64,000 bases of DNA from Echinostoma caproni. Its lineage: Eukaryota; Platyhelminthes; Trematoda; Plagiorchiida; Echinostomatidae. Shown here piece after piece: positions 12,401 through 27,400 of this stretch (position 1 is the first letter of the stretch; the number at the start of each line of letters is the position of its first letter). Below the pieces are notes generated by a model. That model was not told where the DNA came from. It made no database searches and was given only the letters and a program-made list of their open reading frames with translations. Position numbers and translations under genes: made by a program. Where the stretch lies: positions 8,762 through 72,761 of the forward strand of contig UZAN01039384.1 of assembly GCA_900618425.1 (NCBI GenBank), read 5' to 3'.

Positions 12401-15400
12401 CTAAATTGAGTCCCAAGGTGAGCTAATTTTTGCAGTAGCACCCAGTGGACCTCCAAAAGGGGGGTCTATCTAACAGATTGACCAGGATCAAGGCGGTTAT
12501 GAGCATTCGGAGATCGGAAATCAATTAGATGATCGTAATTGGGTAGGATATCGGTAACAGAGAGCAAGCATTTTGTCCGTATAGTTGAATCATGACAAAC
12601 GTCAAACAAACCAGTCACAACGAGAAAATTAGTTCTCTTCCAACTACAGATGATGTTTAAAACGAGACCGATGCAGTGCACGATTTCCGTTGCGATTAGA
12701 TAATGAAACAAATGAGATGTTAATGGGATCGGAAACGAAGTGCAATAGGACAGCTACTAATGGTAGTTTGATAACTAATCAACAAATACAACCTGTGGTA
12801 GGGGTAAAGCGTAATGAAATACAGAAAAAGGCATTAAAGAAATTTGTAAAAGGTACCAATACGTTGGGGAAAATTAGACCCAGTTCTTATCCAGTAAGAA
12901 TTGTTTTATTCAGTTCAATCTACTTCGAGCAATATGATAACGACCTTCTTGTTCTCGAAAATATTCCGAAGGAGAAAACGTCGGTAATCAATCAGAGACC
13001 GATAATTAAAAATCAGACATAATAAAACAATCAGCCGATTTAAGATTGTCCTAGGTTGACTCAGGCTGTGAAAGGAAGCCCGAGACGAGGTAAAGCCTAA
13101 AATGTTAGGACGGTTTCTAAATATTAAATAGCATTAGAAAATGGAACAACTGCATGAAATCCATCAGCACCGTGACAATGTCGTCTCAGTCTGAATTACC
13201 ACAGAGTTCATTGAGTTGTATGTGCTCCCATCTCAAATGTTGACTGTACACTTATGGAGGGAAATAAGCTTACTTTTGCCTACTTTGTAGTTTGTGTAAT
13301 AAAACAAAGCGTTTCATTATTAATTTCAAATTGCATTTCACGTGTGAAGTTTGCAGTGGAGGTAAAAATCTTTTCGTTTGCTATTTATAATGGAATATTT
13401 TGCGCGCAACAAACATGACAAAGCACTTTTTCGGGGTGGATGAAACCTCAAACAAACAATTCGATGACAAGAGCAACAAAATCACCTAAGGTGATATTCA
13501 AACACGTGGAAATCTGCACACTTACTCTCTTTGCACTTGTATTTCCCATACAATTTGTATCCCGGTCGACAGGCACAATGATACGAGCCGATAGTGTTTC
13601 GACACAAATGTTGACATCCGCCATTGTTTTCTGCACATTCATCTCGATCGGTGAAAAAGACTGCCCGAAATCCGGTTCGTTGTGCTGAATTGTCCGAATA
13701 GAATTCAATGCTCAACTCGTTCGTATGTGATGTGATGGGGTCGGGAATTTTGTCACCGCAAAAGTTGCCTAATTTCTGTTGGTTATCTGTCGGTCCACTG
13801 TACACATTGATGAAATCATATTTACAAGCTTGCTGTAATTGATGAGAGAGGTCGATGGATGAAGTGAATGATGTAAATCGGTCAGTGAAAATATTCGAGT
13901 AGAAACTAATTGTGAGCCAAGAAATACTTTTATCAAACAAACATTTATTGTCATTTATCCGAGAAACTCAGATTCTTATTGCATGACCAAATCAAGTTGA
14001 TGCTAAACTTTTTTGAGGTTTGTTTCAATGTAAAGTTCATTTGCGTATGAATTCTCAGCCCCAATCGGCACTCAAATGGCGGGACTAAACATATCCTGTA
14101 AAGCATTATACTTTATCTGTTTGGTGGGTAGTCTAAAAAGAGCCTCTGGTCATTTGCTGTTTGATATATATAAGAGCTGTGATGCATGAGTCAACCGGAG
14201 TAGCACAGTTTTAATGCATGTTTACGGAAAATTAAACTGGTACCAAAATTGTGGAATGTTTTCTTTTATGCAGATGTACAGTTCCCTCACCGTTTAAAAG
14301 AGAGGTTATTTTTTTGCTACACAGGGACCATCTGCCACCAGGTTTCAAAGACACAAATATGCCATCTAATAATCTAATTTCTTCAGAAAATAGATGATGT
14401 TGAATGAGTTCCTCAGTCATATTTATTTATCTGTAATAATATATCTCATGACATTCATGAAGCTATCGAATGAGACACTGATAAACAGCCGGTAGAATGT
14501 ACCCGCGGCTGATGCTCCATACCAGAATGGTAACCCTTTTATTCTTTCATTTCGCGCAAAATATCGGCAGGTTTTAAGTGATTATTCATGAAAAACTGAT
14601 CGGTTGTATATAGCGTGAACCGCGCAGTCTTCGTTACTCTTGGATTTTGAAACATTAGGATTGCATGTGAAAGACCGCCCAATGAATGTAGACTTCCGGA
14701 CGCTAAAGTTGAAGTAGTTTGGTCCCGGGAGAATAGAAAAAACAAGTGAGCAACGTCTAAGTAATGCGTTTTGTATTTGGTAATTTATCAGGAAAATTAG
14801 TTGTCACAACAAAGCCTTGTGCGAAGGAGTGTCTGGTTGTGCAAGTTCAACAGTGTGTCGTTTGCAGTTACAGTTTCCGCGCAGAAAGAATCATATGCCG
14901 ACCAACATGTGATCATATCAATTAAGCAGAGTACATTTCTTTTGAATTTCAGTCAACTTTGATTTACCTTTTATTAAATCATTGGAATTTGTGTATCCAG
15001 TTGGGTTAAATACTCTTCGCGTTGACTACCGAGGATCACTTGACCCTTTTCTCTCTTATTCGTCCACTTCTAAACAAGCCAGTTTCCTGTTTCTATTACA
15101 AATTTGCACTTAATTTGGACATGTTGGAGGGCACGATGGCGACGTCTACTTCACTTCATTTCTCTAAAAACGATGACGCCAATAGTTCTTTAAATGGGCA
15201 GTTTAATGATAGATTTTCAAACCAAAGGATGTTAGGCAATCGGAAATACGACGAGCCGGACAAATGACGTTAAATTTCGGATTCACTCGATGGTTAGATA
15301 AATGATAGCGTTTTTTAATGAATTACCTCCACCCAAACAATTAGAAAACGCACATGGGACTATTGTTTGTGCAATTATTCAACGCCTTCATACAACAGAC

Positions 15401-18400
15401 ACAGTTCATTAAAATTGGTTTCGCTTTAAAACAAATTAGGTGGACACTCTATTGGTTGGATGGCAATTATGTTAATTCGATAATGTTTGCTATTCGTCGG
15501 TTTGTACATGCAATTTTTATTTGCGGCCGCTGAGGACAGTGAAAAAAGAAGCGTTTATTTCATAACCAGTACGTAACCAATTACGTGATTTCAGAAATGC
15601 CAAAAAATTCCCGGCTGTCATGTGTTCAACCAGAATGATCACGTTAGACAGCTGCATTCAGGTTATTGATGATAATGATGATGAATGGTGGTCATGAGAC
15701 GACAGTCAAAAACTGTTGGGGATGCTACCCAAAGTGTCACTGCAATAATGCAGGCTGCGTTCAGGTTACATCAGTACCAGCCACACCCCTAATAATTTGG
15801 ACCTTCAACGTTAGATGTCCAATTCCGGGAGGTAGCTGGTTATACGCGAAAACATTCAATCCGCCAAACCGTTTGTTAAACATGGATTATGAGGACTGTC
15901 AATTGTGGACACAATTTTCCAAATAGAAAGGCATTTCATGGAGACCGGAAAAATGTGACAGAGACAAACAAGGTCAGTGGTGGGAATAGTACGCATTTCA
16001 AGAGGGTAGCTTAAGAGAATGTATGCCACATTACAAGAGATCACATGAAGGTAACTGTCATGGCCTCGATTCTGTTAATTCACTTCTACATGAGCCATGT
16101 CTTACGGGAGGATTAAAGTTGATGGATACTTTTCACTAACATTTATCATTGATCTGCTTGTGTAAGATAAAAGAATGAGGGGAGATTGTTTTACTGAAAA
16201 TGTGATTTAACTAGTTCATATTACGGGTCACCGCTTACAAATGATCCAATCGTTTACTCTAGTTCTGACAACCAGGAATTGTTGATCATGTCATAGTTCT
16301 GTCTTTCAAATTTACAATGAATTTGTTTCTGAGTGTGGTTTTAACTCTCACCAATAATCTGTGCTTTGCTGGTTTATGTCTGAACATACACGTGCTTGTA
16401 TCAGGTATCAGTCATAATCTCCAGTAAACCGGACAGAACTTAAACCCTGAACTCTTTTCGGATTGTAGTATTTAAGTCAACTGCTCACAATGAGTGAAGT
16501 ATGCCATTCTAATTGCACAGAATAGCATGTGCGGAACAAGGCACCGAGCTGCGCACAAGTTCATACATCTTCGTTAAAGACACTGAACTTCTACTAAGAG
16601 AACTCGAAGTGACGTATTTTGAACAACGTCATAGACTGGGAATGCAATCTGGTCATAACAGCTGCGCACACGCTTCCATCCCTTCGCCTCATTCGTCCAT
16701 CGGTCACTCTCTCTCTTCCCCACATTACATTCATGTGCATTCTTTTAGCATAATGACCATGCCAGTTGTTAGTACACGACCAAAAATGGGTATCAGTGTG
16801 CAGCTTTCTAAATGTCCAGGTGTGGTATGATAACGGATACATGTTAGAGGTGACCTAAATCGTCTGGTGTATGCGTTTATCCCATAAATCATATCAGCAG
16901 GCATACCTGGTAAAACGTACTAAATCATTGGAATATTCTTATAATTTTCACAGTAGCTCTTTGTCATAACAAATAGCTTTTACATATCGTTTAGCTGATT
17001 CAAACATTTTTAGTTCAAAATTTTTACTGTACTTGAATTCTATCCCAATTGTGTGGTCACTACTAATACATGTGTTCTTGACAGTAGATACCTACCTCGT
17101 TTAAGGTAGATAAACATTTTCCACGCAAATTGATGAATTGTGGTTTGATTAGGCCTGATAACGGTTATACACTGCTCGAGATGAAGGGTAAAATCCGTTT
17201 CACATTCGATGATTTGTTTTGAATAGATAAATAAATGCGTCGAAAATATAAGCCAGTAAGCAGAGAGCTTCTTGCACGATAAATCGACTAGCTGGTGTAA
17301 CAGATTTCTTGTATAATGGCTAAATTGCAGTGTTTAAGTTGATTTTGATTGAATCACACCGAGTGTGGTTCGTAATCTTTGGGTTTATAAATAATAAACA
17401 TCTCAGGCAGTTCATTCATACATCCCTCGAGAATGCACTACTGGGTGACTGCAAGACAAGACTAAAACCCAAACGAGCTACTTTCCTTTGTAGATGGAAA
17501 GAGGTCCGATGTTTGGATCATGATCACTCAGCCATCCATAGGATGACATTCTTAAGTTGTTTCCATGTTGATTTAGGTGCCTGATAAATAAAGAGAGACG
17601 CTCCATAAAAACAGTTTGGGATTTCTGCCTCCGGAATGCGTCGTTAGACGCTATTTTTCCTGCATCCTTTCTGCTCTCACTTCCATTCAAATATGTGATG
17701 GGTAACACGGTTTAAATAACAACTTTTTCCACACTTCTCTTGTTAATTTCTTTGAAATCACTTTGACTTATGTTTCGCTTAAAACTGTAGCATTGATATT
17801 GAAGTAGGTCAGGTGTTATTTATTTTCGATTTTAATCTCTACGAAGAAACGATCTGTTAAATTCATCCTAATTGTGCGGATGATCAATAATCCAAGGTCA
17901 GAGTGCTGATTGATCCCCGATTTTTATCTAGTCCCACAGCTTCTAAACAAGAGAATATTCATCTGGACAAACGCTTTAATATGTGGCATGGAAACGAACA
18001 TTGTGTTTCGATATGCCGTATACTTATGTGTTCGAATAATCAACTTTAAGTGTAGACTGTGTCACTGCCAAGTTTTCAACTCCGCAACCTGAAAATTTTG
18101 ACGATAGATAAATGATCATAAAACTCCAACTTTGTTTGTTCTATCAAACCCCTTCCAATTTGATAACAAACTTACATTTTTGGTAGTTTAGAGCCTCTAG
18201 CCAAGCAACTGGGATTAGCTGTTGAATGATATTCCATGCAAAAGAGGTGTTTTGTAAACAAATTATCTGAATTGTGCTCTCTGCTTCAGAGGACTGTTTC
18301 TTGATGTTGCCAAGCATTAGGGTGAAGAAAATTCTCAGAGAGCATCCATGTTACGAATAGGTTGCATGTTATTCGGTAAAGACAAAAAACCATGTAATTT

Positions 18401-21400
18401 AGACTGCTTTTTCGATCTCTTTATCTCAATGAGGAATTATGTTTTTCATTATAATTAAAGCATCGGTAACAAAAGCTACTGCGATTTAGCGCCGTATTAT
18501 TGGATCAATGCACTAACCGACCTGTATTACTAGGGCAATTTCACTATCGTGTATTAAGAAAAGGCATAATCCGATTAGAAAGACATAGTTGTAGTAAGTA
18601 AAGGTTAATTATTTGACGTTTAATTAATTATTACTTATTTTCGTTTTTTATTTACGTAAACGTCGATTTGTAGAACTTGAAGCAGAATTGCTGCTGAATA
18701 TAGGCGGTTTTTGAGCAAGCAGTGCTTCTTTACTTTTTTTTATAAAATACAAGGTCATTTTCTCGGAATTTGTGCCGGATGACTGATCTAAAATTTGCGC
18801 TATCAATTCGAATAATGAATCGATAAATAGAAATGACTGAAAACAGGTGGAAAATTTTACTTACGTTTCTTCCTTCTAAATTGAAATGAGTAAAATTGAG
18901 AAAAATGGTAGATTTTGGCGGAGCCATGATTTTCCAAATACAATTTTTGTTGGGTGGGTATAGGTCTGGAAATGACGGAGATTGTATGGTTCCGTTGGCC
19001 TCGTTTATGACTCCTCCGCATGCGTCTGTAACACCAGATTGTTTGGCAAACATTGGGTTCAAATCAGGTGGTGTGGTTTTATTCGTTGGGACGAAGACAG
19101 CGGAACGTAAAGGGAGGCATGACAGAGTGTTAGCGAGCGGGGTAGAGCCGAACACTGAGAGATGACTGACTATGGAGCAAGAGAGACACAACCGATCATG
19201 ACCACCAAACTATTGATCTCCGGAACGGAACAGAAGAACTTGGCAACATACCTCTGTCTGCTATCCTGTTACAACACACGCTTGTTCAGTTGTAACATAA
19301 TTGTAAAACTTGACCGTGAAAGTGATAATGATTTATGCATGAGTTTGCGGTGAAAACAAACCAAAGAAAGGCTTCGGAAAGACATATAAATGCCTAAATG
19401 ACTTCATTGAAAAATCATTTGTTAAAACGTATAATGCATTTGATACAAGTGCAATTACAATGCATATCTGTTGTCAAGATGCTTGAAACAAATTGTGTAG
19501 GGAACATGCTCTGTTTGACAGGCATGCCGTAATAATGTAAATAAGAACGAAAAACAGCTTGGTCAAATTTCGGAGCATTCGTTTGTTTGTGTTGTCCCCC
19601 GGTGTCCGCCAGCGCAACGTAAATAATCTGACAACGCAACAGTTGAGGTATTTGACACGGGTATTATACGTGCCACGATGAAACAGGTGAAATATTCTAT
19701 ATCCTGCGAAGTGGATGAGCGGTTTATGGAAAATAACTACGGTCAAGTGCTTGCATGTTGGATGAAAGTGATTTGTTTAGAACTTACTGTGATTCGGTTT
19801 ACTTCAGGGAACTGGCTGAAAAGTTGCTGTGCGTTCCACTGACTGACTGATCTTTCAAGCTACATAGTCACTTTTGGAATTTGATTAAACGGCTCATTAA
19901 CCTTGCAAATAAATGATCGACTTTTAAAAGTTTTTCAGATTAGAACAACCACCTGGTGAATAGGTGCTATGAACAAAAGAAAAGGCGCTGAATTATAGGT
20001 AAATATTTTTATCGATTCAAAGTTGAAAAGGTGAATCCGTTGTGTAAATAGCAAATGAAGCCTAAACTGAAGAGCTAGGAAGCACTGGACAGCTGTATCG
20101 ACCTCGTTGGGTCTCATCAGCAATGCAAATCCACCGACCCAACTGGGGATCGAATCCGGGACCTCGGGGGTAGAACGCAAGCATGCTATCCACTGGGTCA
20201 CCGGGCAACTGATCAGACAGCTTTTCGTTTTCCATTTACGCGATATAGCACAACCCATCTTTGCGAGCTTGTTGCGAGCCACAGAGCCTGTTCATCTCAG
20301 CACTAGCCTCCGGGGTTATGACTCGGTTGGAAACAATCACAATTTGGCTACTTACTTGAAGTGAGTAATGGAGGATTTGATTCAATTTCTGATCAGAACA
20401 GCTGCCCGGTAACTGAGTGAGTAGCATGCTTGCGTCATGCCCGTGAGGTCCTGGGTTTGATCCCTAGTTGGGTCAATGGATTCACACTGCTGATAAGACC
20501 CAACCAGATCCAAAGTGCTGTTCAGTAATTCTTACCTTTTTCAGTTCACTCTTCATTTGCTATATACACGACGAATTCACCTTTGAAACTGAATCAAATC
20601 CTCCACTACTCACTTCGAATTTTTAAGTTTGATCATTCACATGTAATGCTGTATCAACAATGATTTTAGTGCTGTCTAACTATTTTTTACCATTTTACTT
20701 CTTTCCACCACCAACGAATTTAGTCTCTCCTACCTTTGATCTCAATCACTCCGGCCTTAGTTGTTCATGCAGACAATCGAGAATTCAAACCCACCTTCGC
20801 ATCGTTTCCCGTCCGGATGCAACTCGTAACCGATTTCGCACTGGCATCGATAGCCACCCAGAGTGTTGACACAGGTGTGGGAACATCCGTGTTTCATGGT
20901 TTTGCATTCGTCAAATTCTGCACGCATTTGAGTTTCAAGCAATGAAAAACAAATAGAGACGATGAATAGAACAATTTCAGGTAATCAAGGACCAGCGACA
21001 CAGTTCATCTTATTAGATGAATCTGGCTTTTGGCTGTTTTACGTAACACTAAGAGGCAAGAAAGTTAAATATTCTCTGGCCAGGAGCTCACGTTTCTGCT
21101 GTAAGGGATACTAAGGAGATTTGTACATTGGACGATTTTATAAAAATTTAATATTAATGATTGAAAGGCGCCTTTAATCAACAATGTGTATCCAACTTTT
21201 CGGTTGAGAAACAAACGTCATGTCACATCCTCGTGAAAATATTAATCAAAAATCAGGATGATAACTTTTTACGGAATGCTTTACAGGGCAGTTGTTTGAA
21301 AACAAACGAAAACTGGCATCCGAAAGGAGAATTTAATTTTACTTATCGAATTCATCATGGCTACTCGCTTTGTTATTCAGATATTTTATGCAAAATAAAA

Positions 21401-24400
21401 TTGTCAATCAAAAAAACTAACGAACGCTTTTATCATCAGGGAGATTTAGATACAAGTCGTAGGTTGCCTTCTACCGTTGCGCTAGTCACCCATCACATTA
21501 ATGAAGCTGGTCAACCAATATGCTAAAGCTCTTATCTTTTAGGGCACTTATATTTCAGGCAGGAAATGTTTGAAGTTATTCCAATTGACACTTTACTCAG
21601 TGGACAGTAACCGAGGAAAAGCATTTATGGGAGATCGACCGAAAACATGGGAAAATATTATTGTTATTTCCTAGCATATGAATTGAATGAAGCAGATTGC
21701 AGAATACTTCTATAAAACAAAAGCATTGTGTATTTATGTGTCATCAATTTTGAGCATTGCTGTGAACAGAAGGCCATACAACTAGTTAAGATGTTATTTT
21801 TTGTATTTTTCTCTGGACTATCAAATTGAACAGGGCATACCGAAGAACTAAGATGTATTGCGTCAATCCTATGAATGACTCAGTTTTCGATTAAAGAGCG
21901 GTTTCTATGAACACCAGGTCATTTTATTCGAAACCCAGCGAGATGTACTCATCGAACGCTATGCGTGCCCCCCCTCAGAGATATGACAAACGCTGCGTTT
22001 CACAGGTAGGTGCACCATCCACTGTTAAATTTTGAAAAACACCTTTCTGTGAAAATTCCCAAGGAAACGGTGATGGAAGTATCCGAATAGATATTTCGTA
22101 TCATGATCCCATCGTTTGACAAATCAGAAGTAACGTAATGCTTTCAAAATCATGATAAAGAGAAACTTTTGCTTCTGGGATGAAAATTACAAAGTTAGAT
22201 TTTGACAGAGTGAACTCAGGGTTAATAGTTTTGATTATTTTGGAGACACCAGGCAAGGAACTTGACAGCGAAACACTTCATCACCATCTACTGTATTTCT
22301 CTTGTCAGCCGGTTAACTATCATGTAGAGAAAACTAAATTTGATTTGTCGTGTTGGAGGTGATACAAACATCCGATCAGTGTGAATAGAGCATTTTGTCT
22401 CTTTACCAACCAACCAATCAAGAACTATGGCAATTTATGCCTAATTTATTAAAGTACGGGTTCTCTCCTTTCATTATTAGACCAAAGTTATTGGAAATGC
22501 CACATGTGAGAGAGAGCGCAGCACAGGAGCTGATTCAGGGAACTCCTATCTGCTCGGGATAAGGGAACAGATACGAAGAACTCTTATTTACAGAGTTCTC
22601 CTGGTTCTTGCACATCGGATTAATCAGAACGCATACTGCTTCAAATGTACCTGGCCACGAGCATTTATTGTGAGATGTCAGATGCTCAGTTTGTTCAACT
22701 GGCTCAACAGGTAACTTCTATGCATTTAGTGGGTGTGTTTCACGGATAAATTGATGCTGTGGCTTTATCGTGCAAATGCGGATCCAAAAATATATAAGAT
22801 ACTATTTGTTAAGTTCAACAAAGAATCCTTAACAGACTATTCAAATAAAGCATCGTTTACAGTGGTCAATAAAACTCTCCTCTTAAAAAGCGTTGTATCG
22901 ATGAACTCTATACTTTCTTTACAATTTAAATGATAACCAGACACGAAGAAGAAAAACAATTCATGACTGGTTTCGACAAGGTGGTTAACTCGTTTTAGGT
23001 TACCTTTTTGGAAAGTTGCTGTGAATCCTTGTTTTTCCACTGAGCTGTCCGAAACAAACTTGACGTACATCATATTGTTGGTTGATTTGATTGGGGTGGG
23101 CAGTTGTGACCCGCACAACTTTTTCAATAGTGTAGCTGACTCAGTCAGTCCGTCACGGATTTCCAAATAATCGTACACACACGTATCATGTTTTTCCAAC
23201 TGCAGTTAGAAGTGATTGGAAAATAGAAAAAACACAAAGTAAAAAGATATTCGGTTTTGGCTCTTGTGCTCCGAATGCTTGTTTGTCGAATAGATCTGCG
23301 ATTTTCTTTCAAAATGATAATTTTTACTTATCACACTCGTCAAAAAAGTGAATCAGTTTTTACTGACTTGGTGCAACCGATGTTTGTTGGCACCAATTGT
23401 GGAGCCTGCTATTTGGAAACAACACCAAAACTGTTTACTACTTTGGTTGAATCATGTCAGGTTTCCGATGCTATAAGTGTTCTGATACTGATTCGTTGGT
23501 TCTCAACTCCAACGAATAAGCATTATTTGTTCACAGCATTGTTTTTCTATGTCACTCGAACCACGGTGAACCTCCTGTGCAATAGCCGAGTATAAACCTA
23601 TGCATAAAAATGTCTATACCACCACTCACATTCGGCGTTTAGTACCAATTCATAGTCATATGATGAGTCCATCAAGTTCATGGTCCAAAACAAAATGGTT
23701 TTTAGAATACTAACAATATACTGATTACTGTGTGTAGGTGCTTGCACGCCAAATTATCCTGTAGTGATCTCCTAGGAAGGTGAAAAAACGATTGAAAATC
23801 AAAGCTCTTACGTCGAGTTTGTCTACTTTTATGTTGGGAACTGGTTAACAACAGTGATGTATACAAACTTTATTGGTATTTTTACCGATTTTGTGGATGT
23901 GAAACAGTATAAACTGATTCACGTTCTGTGGTAGGTTTTCATTTATCCCACTCGCTCTCTACCGTTATCGATTAAACGTGTCCAACTGATCTGGATAAAA
24001 TCACGCATGCACCGAAGAAATGACCAAATTGTAAGCCATGAGAAACACTTCAGGTGTGTAGGGAGGGGATGTCTTATCGAAAAAGTACACACTTAATAAT
24101 AATAAACCATTTAGGCGGTCGATAGAACACTGTTGTCACGATTCTACCGCGCAGATCGCCATTAATCCAAGGTGTACCGATATGAAAGTGAAAAGCTTTT
24201 ACCAAAACAACACATCAATAATGCTGTTATGGACAACATATGGCACGGAAAAATAAATTATAAGAGTCTAAGATAAGAAGGAAAAATAACTCACGGTTAC
24301 AGTGATACCAGACTTTGATTAGGGCCAAAACGGATAACCGAATTCATCGCATCAGGTTTTGTTAACCCGGGCTAAGTTTCCTAGAATCTTACATGAGAGT

Positions 24401-27400
24401 AAGTTCAAACGTTCTTTCGTCTATCAGATGACGATCATAGTACCGTTCAGAAACTGAAACTTTCAGTAATTGCAATGAACTATATGCTATTTTTCTAAGA
24501 TACTGAATGATTCATTGTCAATCGGCCATAGTATATACCGATTCCTAAGTTAAATATTTGAATATCGCGGTATGAATGGTGAATATGAATTATAAGTATT
24601 ACTACTTCCTTGGTTCTTTTGGTTTGATAAATATAAAGTGGGATCACTAGTTTTCGCAGAGTATATTACTACCTGAGCAAGCAGAATCCAGGTCAAAATG
24701 ACATGAATCCTGACCATTGGCGTTTCTGTAAGGCAGTTTAAACATGTTCCGCCAACTATTTTAACCAGAAAATTAAAAGACAAATAAGTGCGTTACGAAA
24801 ACCCCAGAGACGTACACGAAACCGTACAATGAACACACATTCCAAATCAATTAGGACTGTTATTCTTTTTAAAAACCAGAACAATAATTTTGCTTGGTAC
24901 TTGGAGTGTTATCAATTCATGCTACTCGCTGTTTGCTGAATAAAGTGCTTACTGATAAGGTGTATGCCATGAAACAGTGAGTAGTTTGACAGATTCTTCA
25001 AACTTCTGGATTTGACTTGACTAGAAAATTGAATTGAAACAAATGCTGAAGATTTATGCACATTTATTACCTACGGCGCTCAGAGAAGTCTGTTCAGCGA
25101 GGTTCTCTTGTCATCTATTCAAAACGAACAGGAAATCTGAGTTGATATCAATTTTAAGAAACAAATTATAATTAGCCGAAAATTTGATTACCCACTTTTC
25201 CAACAAAGATATTATAGAATGTCTAATGCGTGCGTGTAAAAGGTAACCTATTTTATTTCCATGGAACGTCAGATATTTGAAATTACTTCGAGCAAAAAAA
25301 GAAATAGAGTAATATACTGAATTTGCTACATTCAGTTAAATTTTATATGGCAAAATCAAGAAGAAAAATGTAAGCGTTCAAATTCAGCTTCTCAATGGGT
25401 CGGCTAGATTACATGTATTCAGAAAGTTTTGGGACACCATGGGAGAAATTCTTATACATTCTACCAAATCTGCTATTTGTACGATGCTCCCGTTTGTCGT
25501 CACAAGGCTGTTGGTGAATAGACGCACATTTAACTACCGCGGTTTACCCAAATTGTAGTGCTCTTTGTTCTTCAGATGTGCCTCGTACGTGTTGATTTTT
25601 CAACAATATAACAATTTGCTACACAATTTATCCACAAATCACAACGATTTTATTATTGAATTTCGTTTGAAATACGTTCGGATGATATAAAAATTAACCT
25701 TTCGCCTGATTTAGCATTGTCCAACAGAAGCAAGCAGTTCATTTTATCCTATAGTTTATCGATTGTATTTGATAGTTTCACACATCAGGGTTGTTTATAC
25801 AGATGTGTGTCATTAGAAACTGACGCGATATTATTCCTGTTCCTGTAGTAACATTTGTACTTACTTAATTTAGCTTGGATAACAGTTGTCACGCGGATTA
25901 ACTGTTCACTTGTGGAAACCGACACCGTAAAGCCTGAAATTTGACTTGCAATAGGCCTCAGTAGAAAGGCGTGGTGCGGAGTTGGACTGTCTACCGCGCA
26001 ACAGCCCCATAAGTACCACCTTTTTAACTGATCTTCTTATATGAATAACACATTGCACATTTATCACTATGGGAAGGGTGGCATTGCAGTTGTCATCTAT
26101 GACACTGAAAGGAAATATGTATCCAAAGTTGGAAATATTGCGATGGAAATTGAAAGCGTCAAAGTACATTTGACAAGCTTGCTACAAACAGCGATTCTCG
26201 GCATTTGGTCTTGCCATATTTGAACTCTCCTAAGGAACTTCAGTTATCGGCAAATGAAGTTCTTTAGGAGTTTCTATTACTCTAGGGGGTTTCCTGTCAA
26301 TTAAATACAGTAAAATTGAATTTCCTAACTTGATATTTAACTGCTTAATTCAATTGTGTTACGATCTAGACAATATTTTTTGATTAAAGTGCAAGCATAT
26401 TTCTCACTTAATCAAAAAATAGATGTTTGGATAACTCAACACCGCAAGCTCCCTAGGATTTATTGTAATCAGTCCATTTCTAAATATCAACCTGGATTCA
26501 AACATTCTGAATTCAATTGGGACACATGTATAATAAAACTGGAACGATTCATTCAGTCATGTTCTGAGTGTACATGGTGGTAATGTGGTTTGAAGTCACA
26601 TGTTTGAACTCTGATCTCAGCTGTATACTTGGGTGAAGGAACAGTGAAACCTGTGCCGATGTGAACTAATGTGATCTTCCCTCACTCGGCGGATTAAGCT
26701 CCATCTGTGTACAGCGAGTGGAGCCAATCATGATGTGTCAAATGAAGCCAACTCGCAAGGAACATGATAAAATCCGTAAAGCTGCGCTGCTAATGTTAAT
26801 AACAGACAGTTGTGGGAGGGGAAACAGCGAATAGTCCTCGGGCATTGTCACTGGTCTTTGGCACTCCTTAATCATATATGTAGTATGGCAATCATTCGTC
26901 CATTAATTCAAGAGAAAGAGATCCGAGTCACCTTTATGAACAGCGGATGCCAAGTCTTACTCATAGTTAACACCTGCGTTGCATTATATAGGTAAATGTC
27001 AAGTTCTACAGAATGTCAGCTAGATATCTCACATTTTTTTCAGGGTTTCAGATCTCCGTTAAGATGCTTTTGGATAATGTTTGACACTCCAGTGTTTTAC
27101 TACTACAACAAAGATCATCACGAACTATTTTTGAATACAGTGATAAGTGAAAAGTTAATATTTGACTGTGTTGCATTGATTTTAACCAAGTCACACCATA
27201 TTCTTAGATTTCCGTCTAAAACAAGTGAACGAGAAAACATCACATGGTTAAGAACGTCAAGCTTACATTTAACGCTGGTCTGCTAACTGCAACCAGATGG
27301 ATAAAGTGGAGAAAAACGCTGTGAACGGGAGAACCATAGTTCCACTGTTAAAAATAAACTAAACAGCTAAGTGGACATGGTTGTCAGACGGCCACGCTCA

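Larger units (their letters stand above)
9202..13525 (-). other. Intron (4.3 kb) between EGF2 and CUB4
   Basis: It contains the palindromic element at 11208-11333 and an assembly scar at 9935-9977. Several open frames (for example plus 12690-13022) are AT-rich and match nothing I recognise. Confidence 0.8.
19026..20794 (-). other. Intron (1.8 kb) between EGF1 and CUB3
   Basis: About a third of it is the head-to-head SINE pair at 20012-20616. No other gene was seen. Confidence 0.8.

Noticed and set aside
12690..13022. Plus-strand frame of 110 codons starting [11 protein letters not shown]
   Set aside because: AT-rich composition like surrounding intron, no family resemblance, no repeat or splice context.
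13440..13688. Plus-strand frame of 82 codons
   Set aside because: It is antisense to the CUB3/EGF2 exon, whose minus-strand reading is certain.
18896..19165. Plus-strand frame of 89 codons
   Set aside because: Shadow of the CUB3 exon on the opposite strand.
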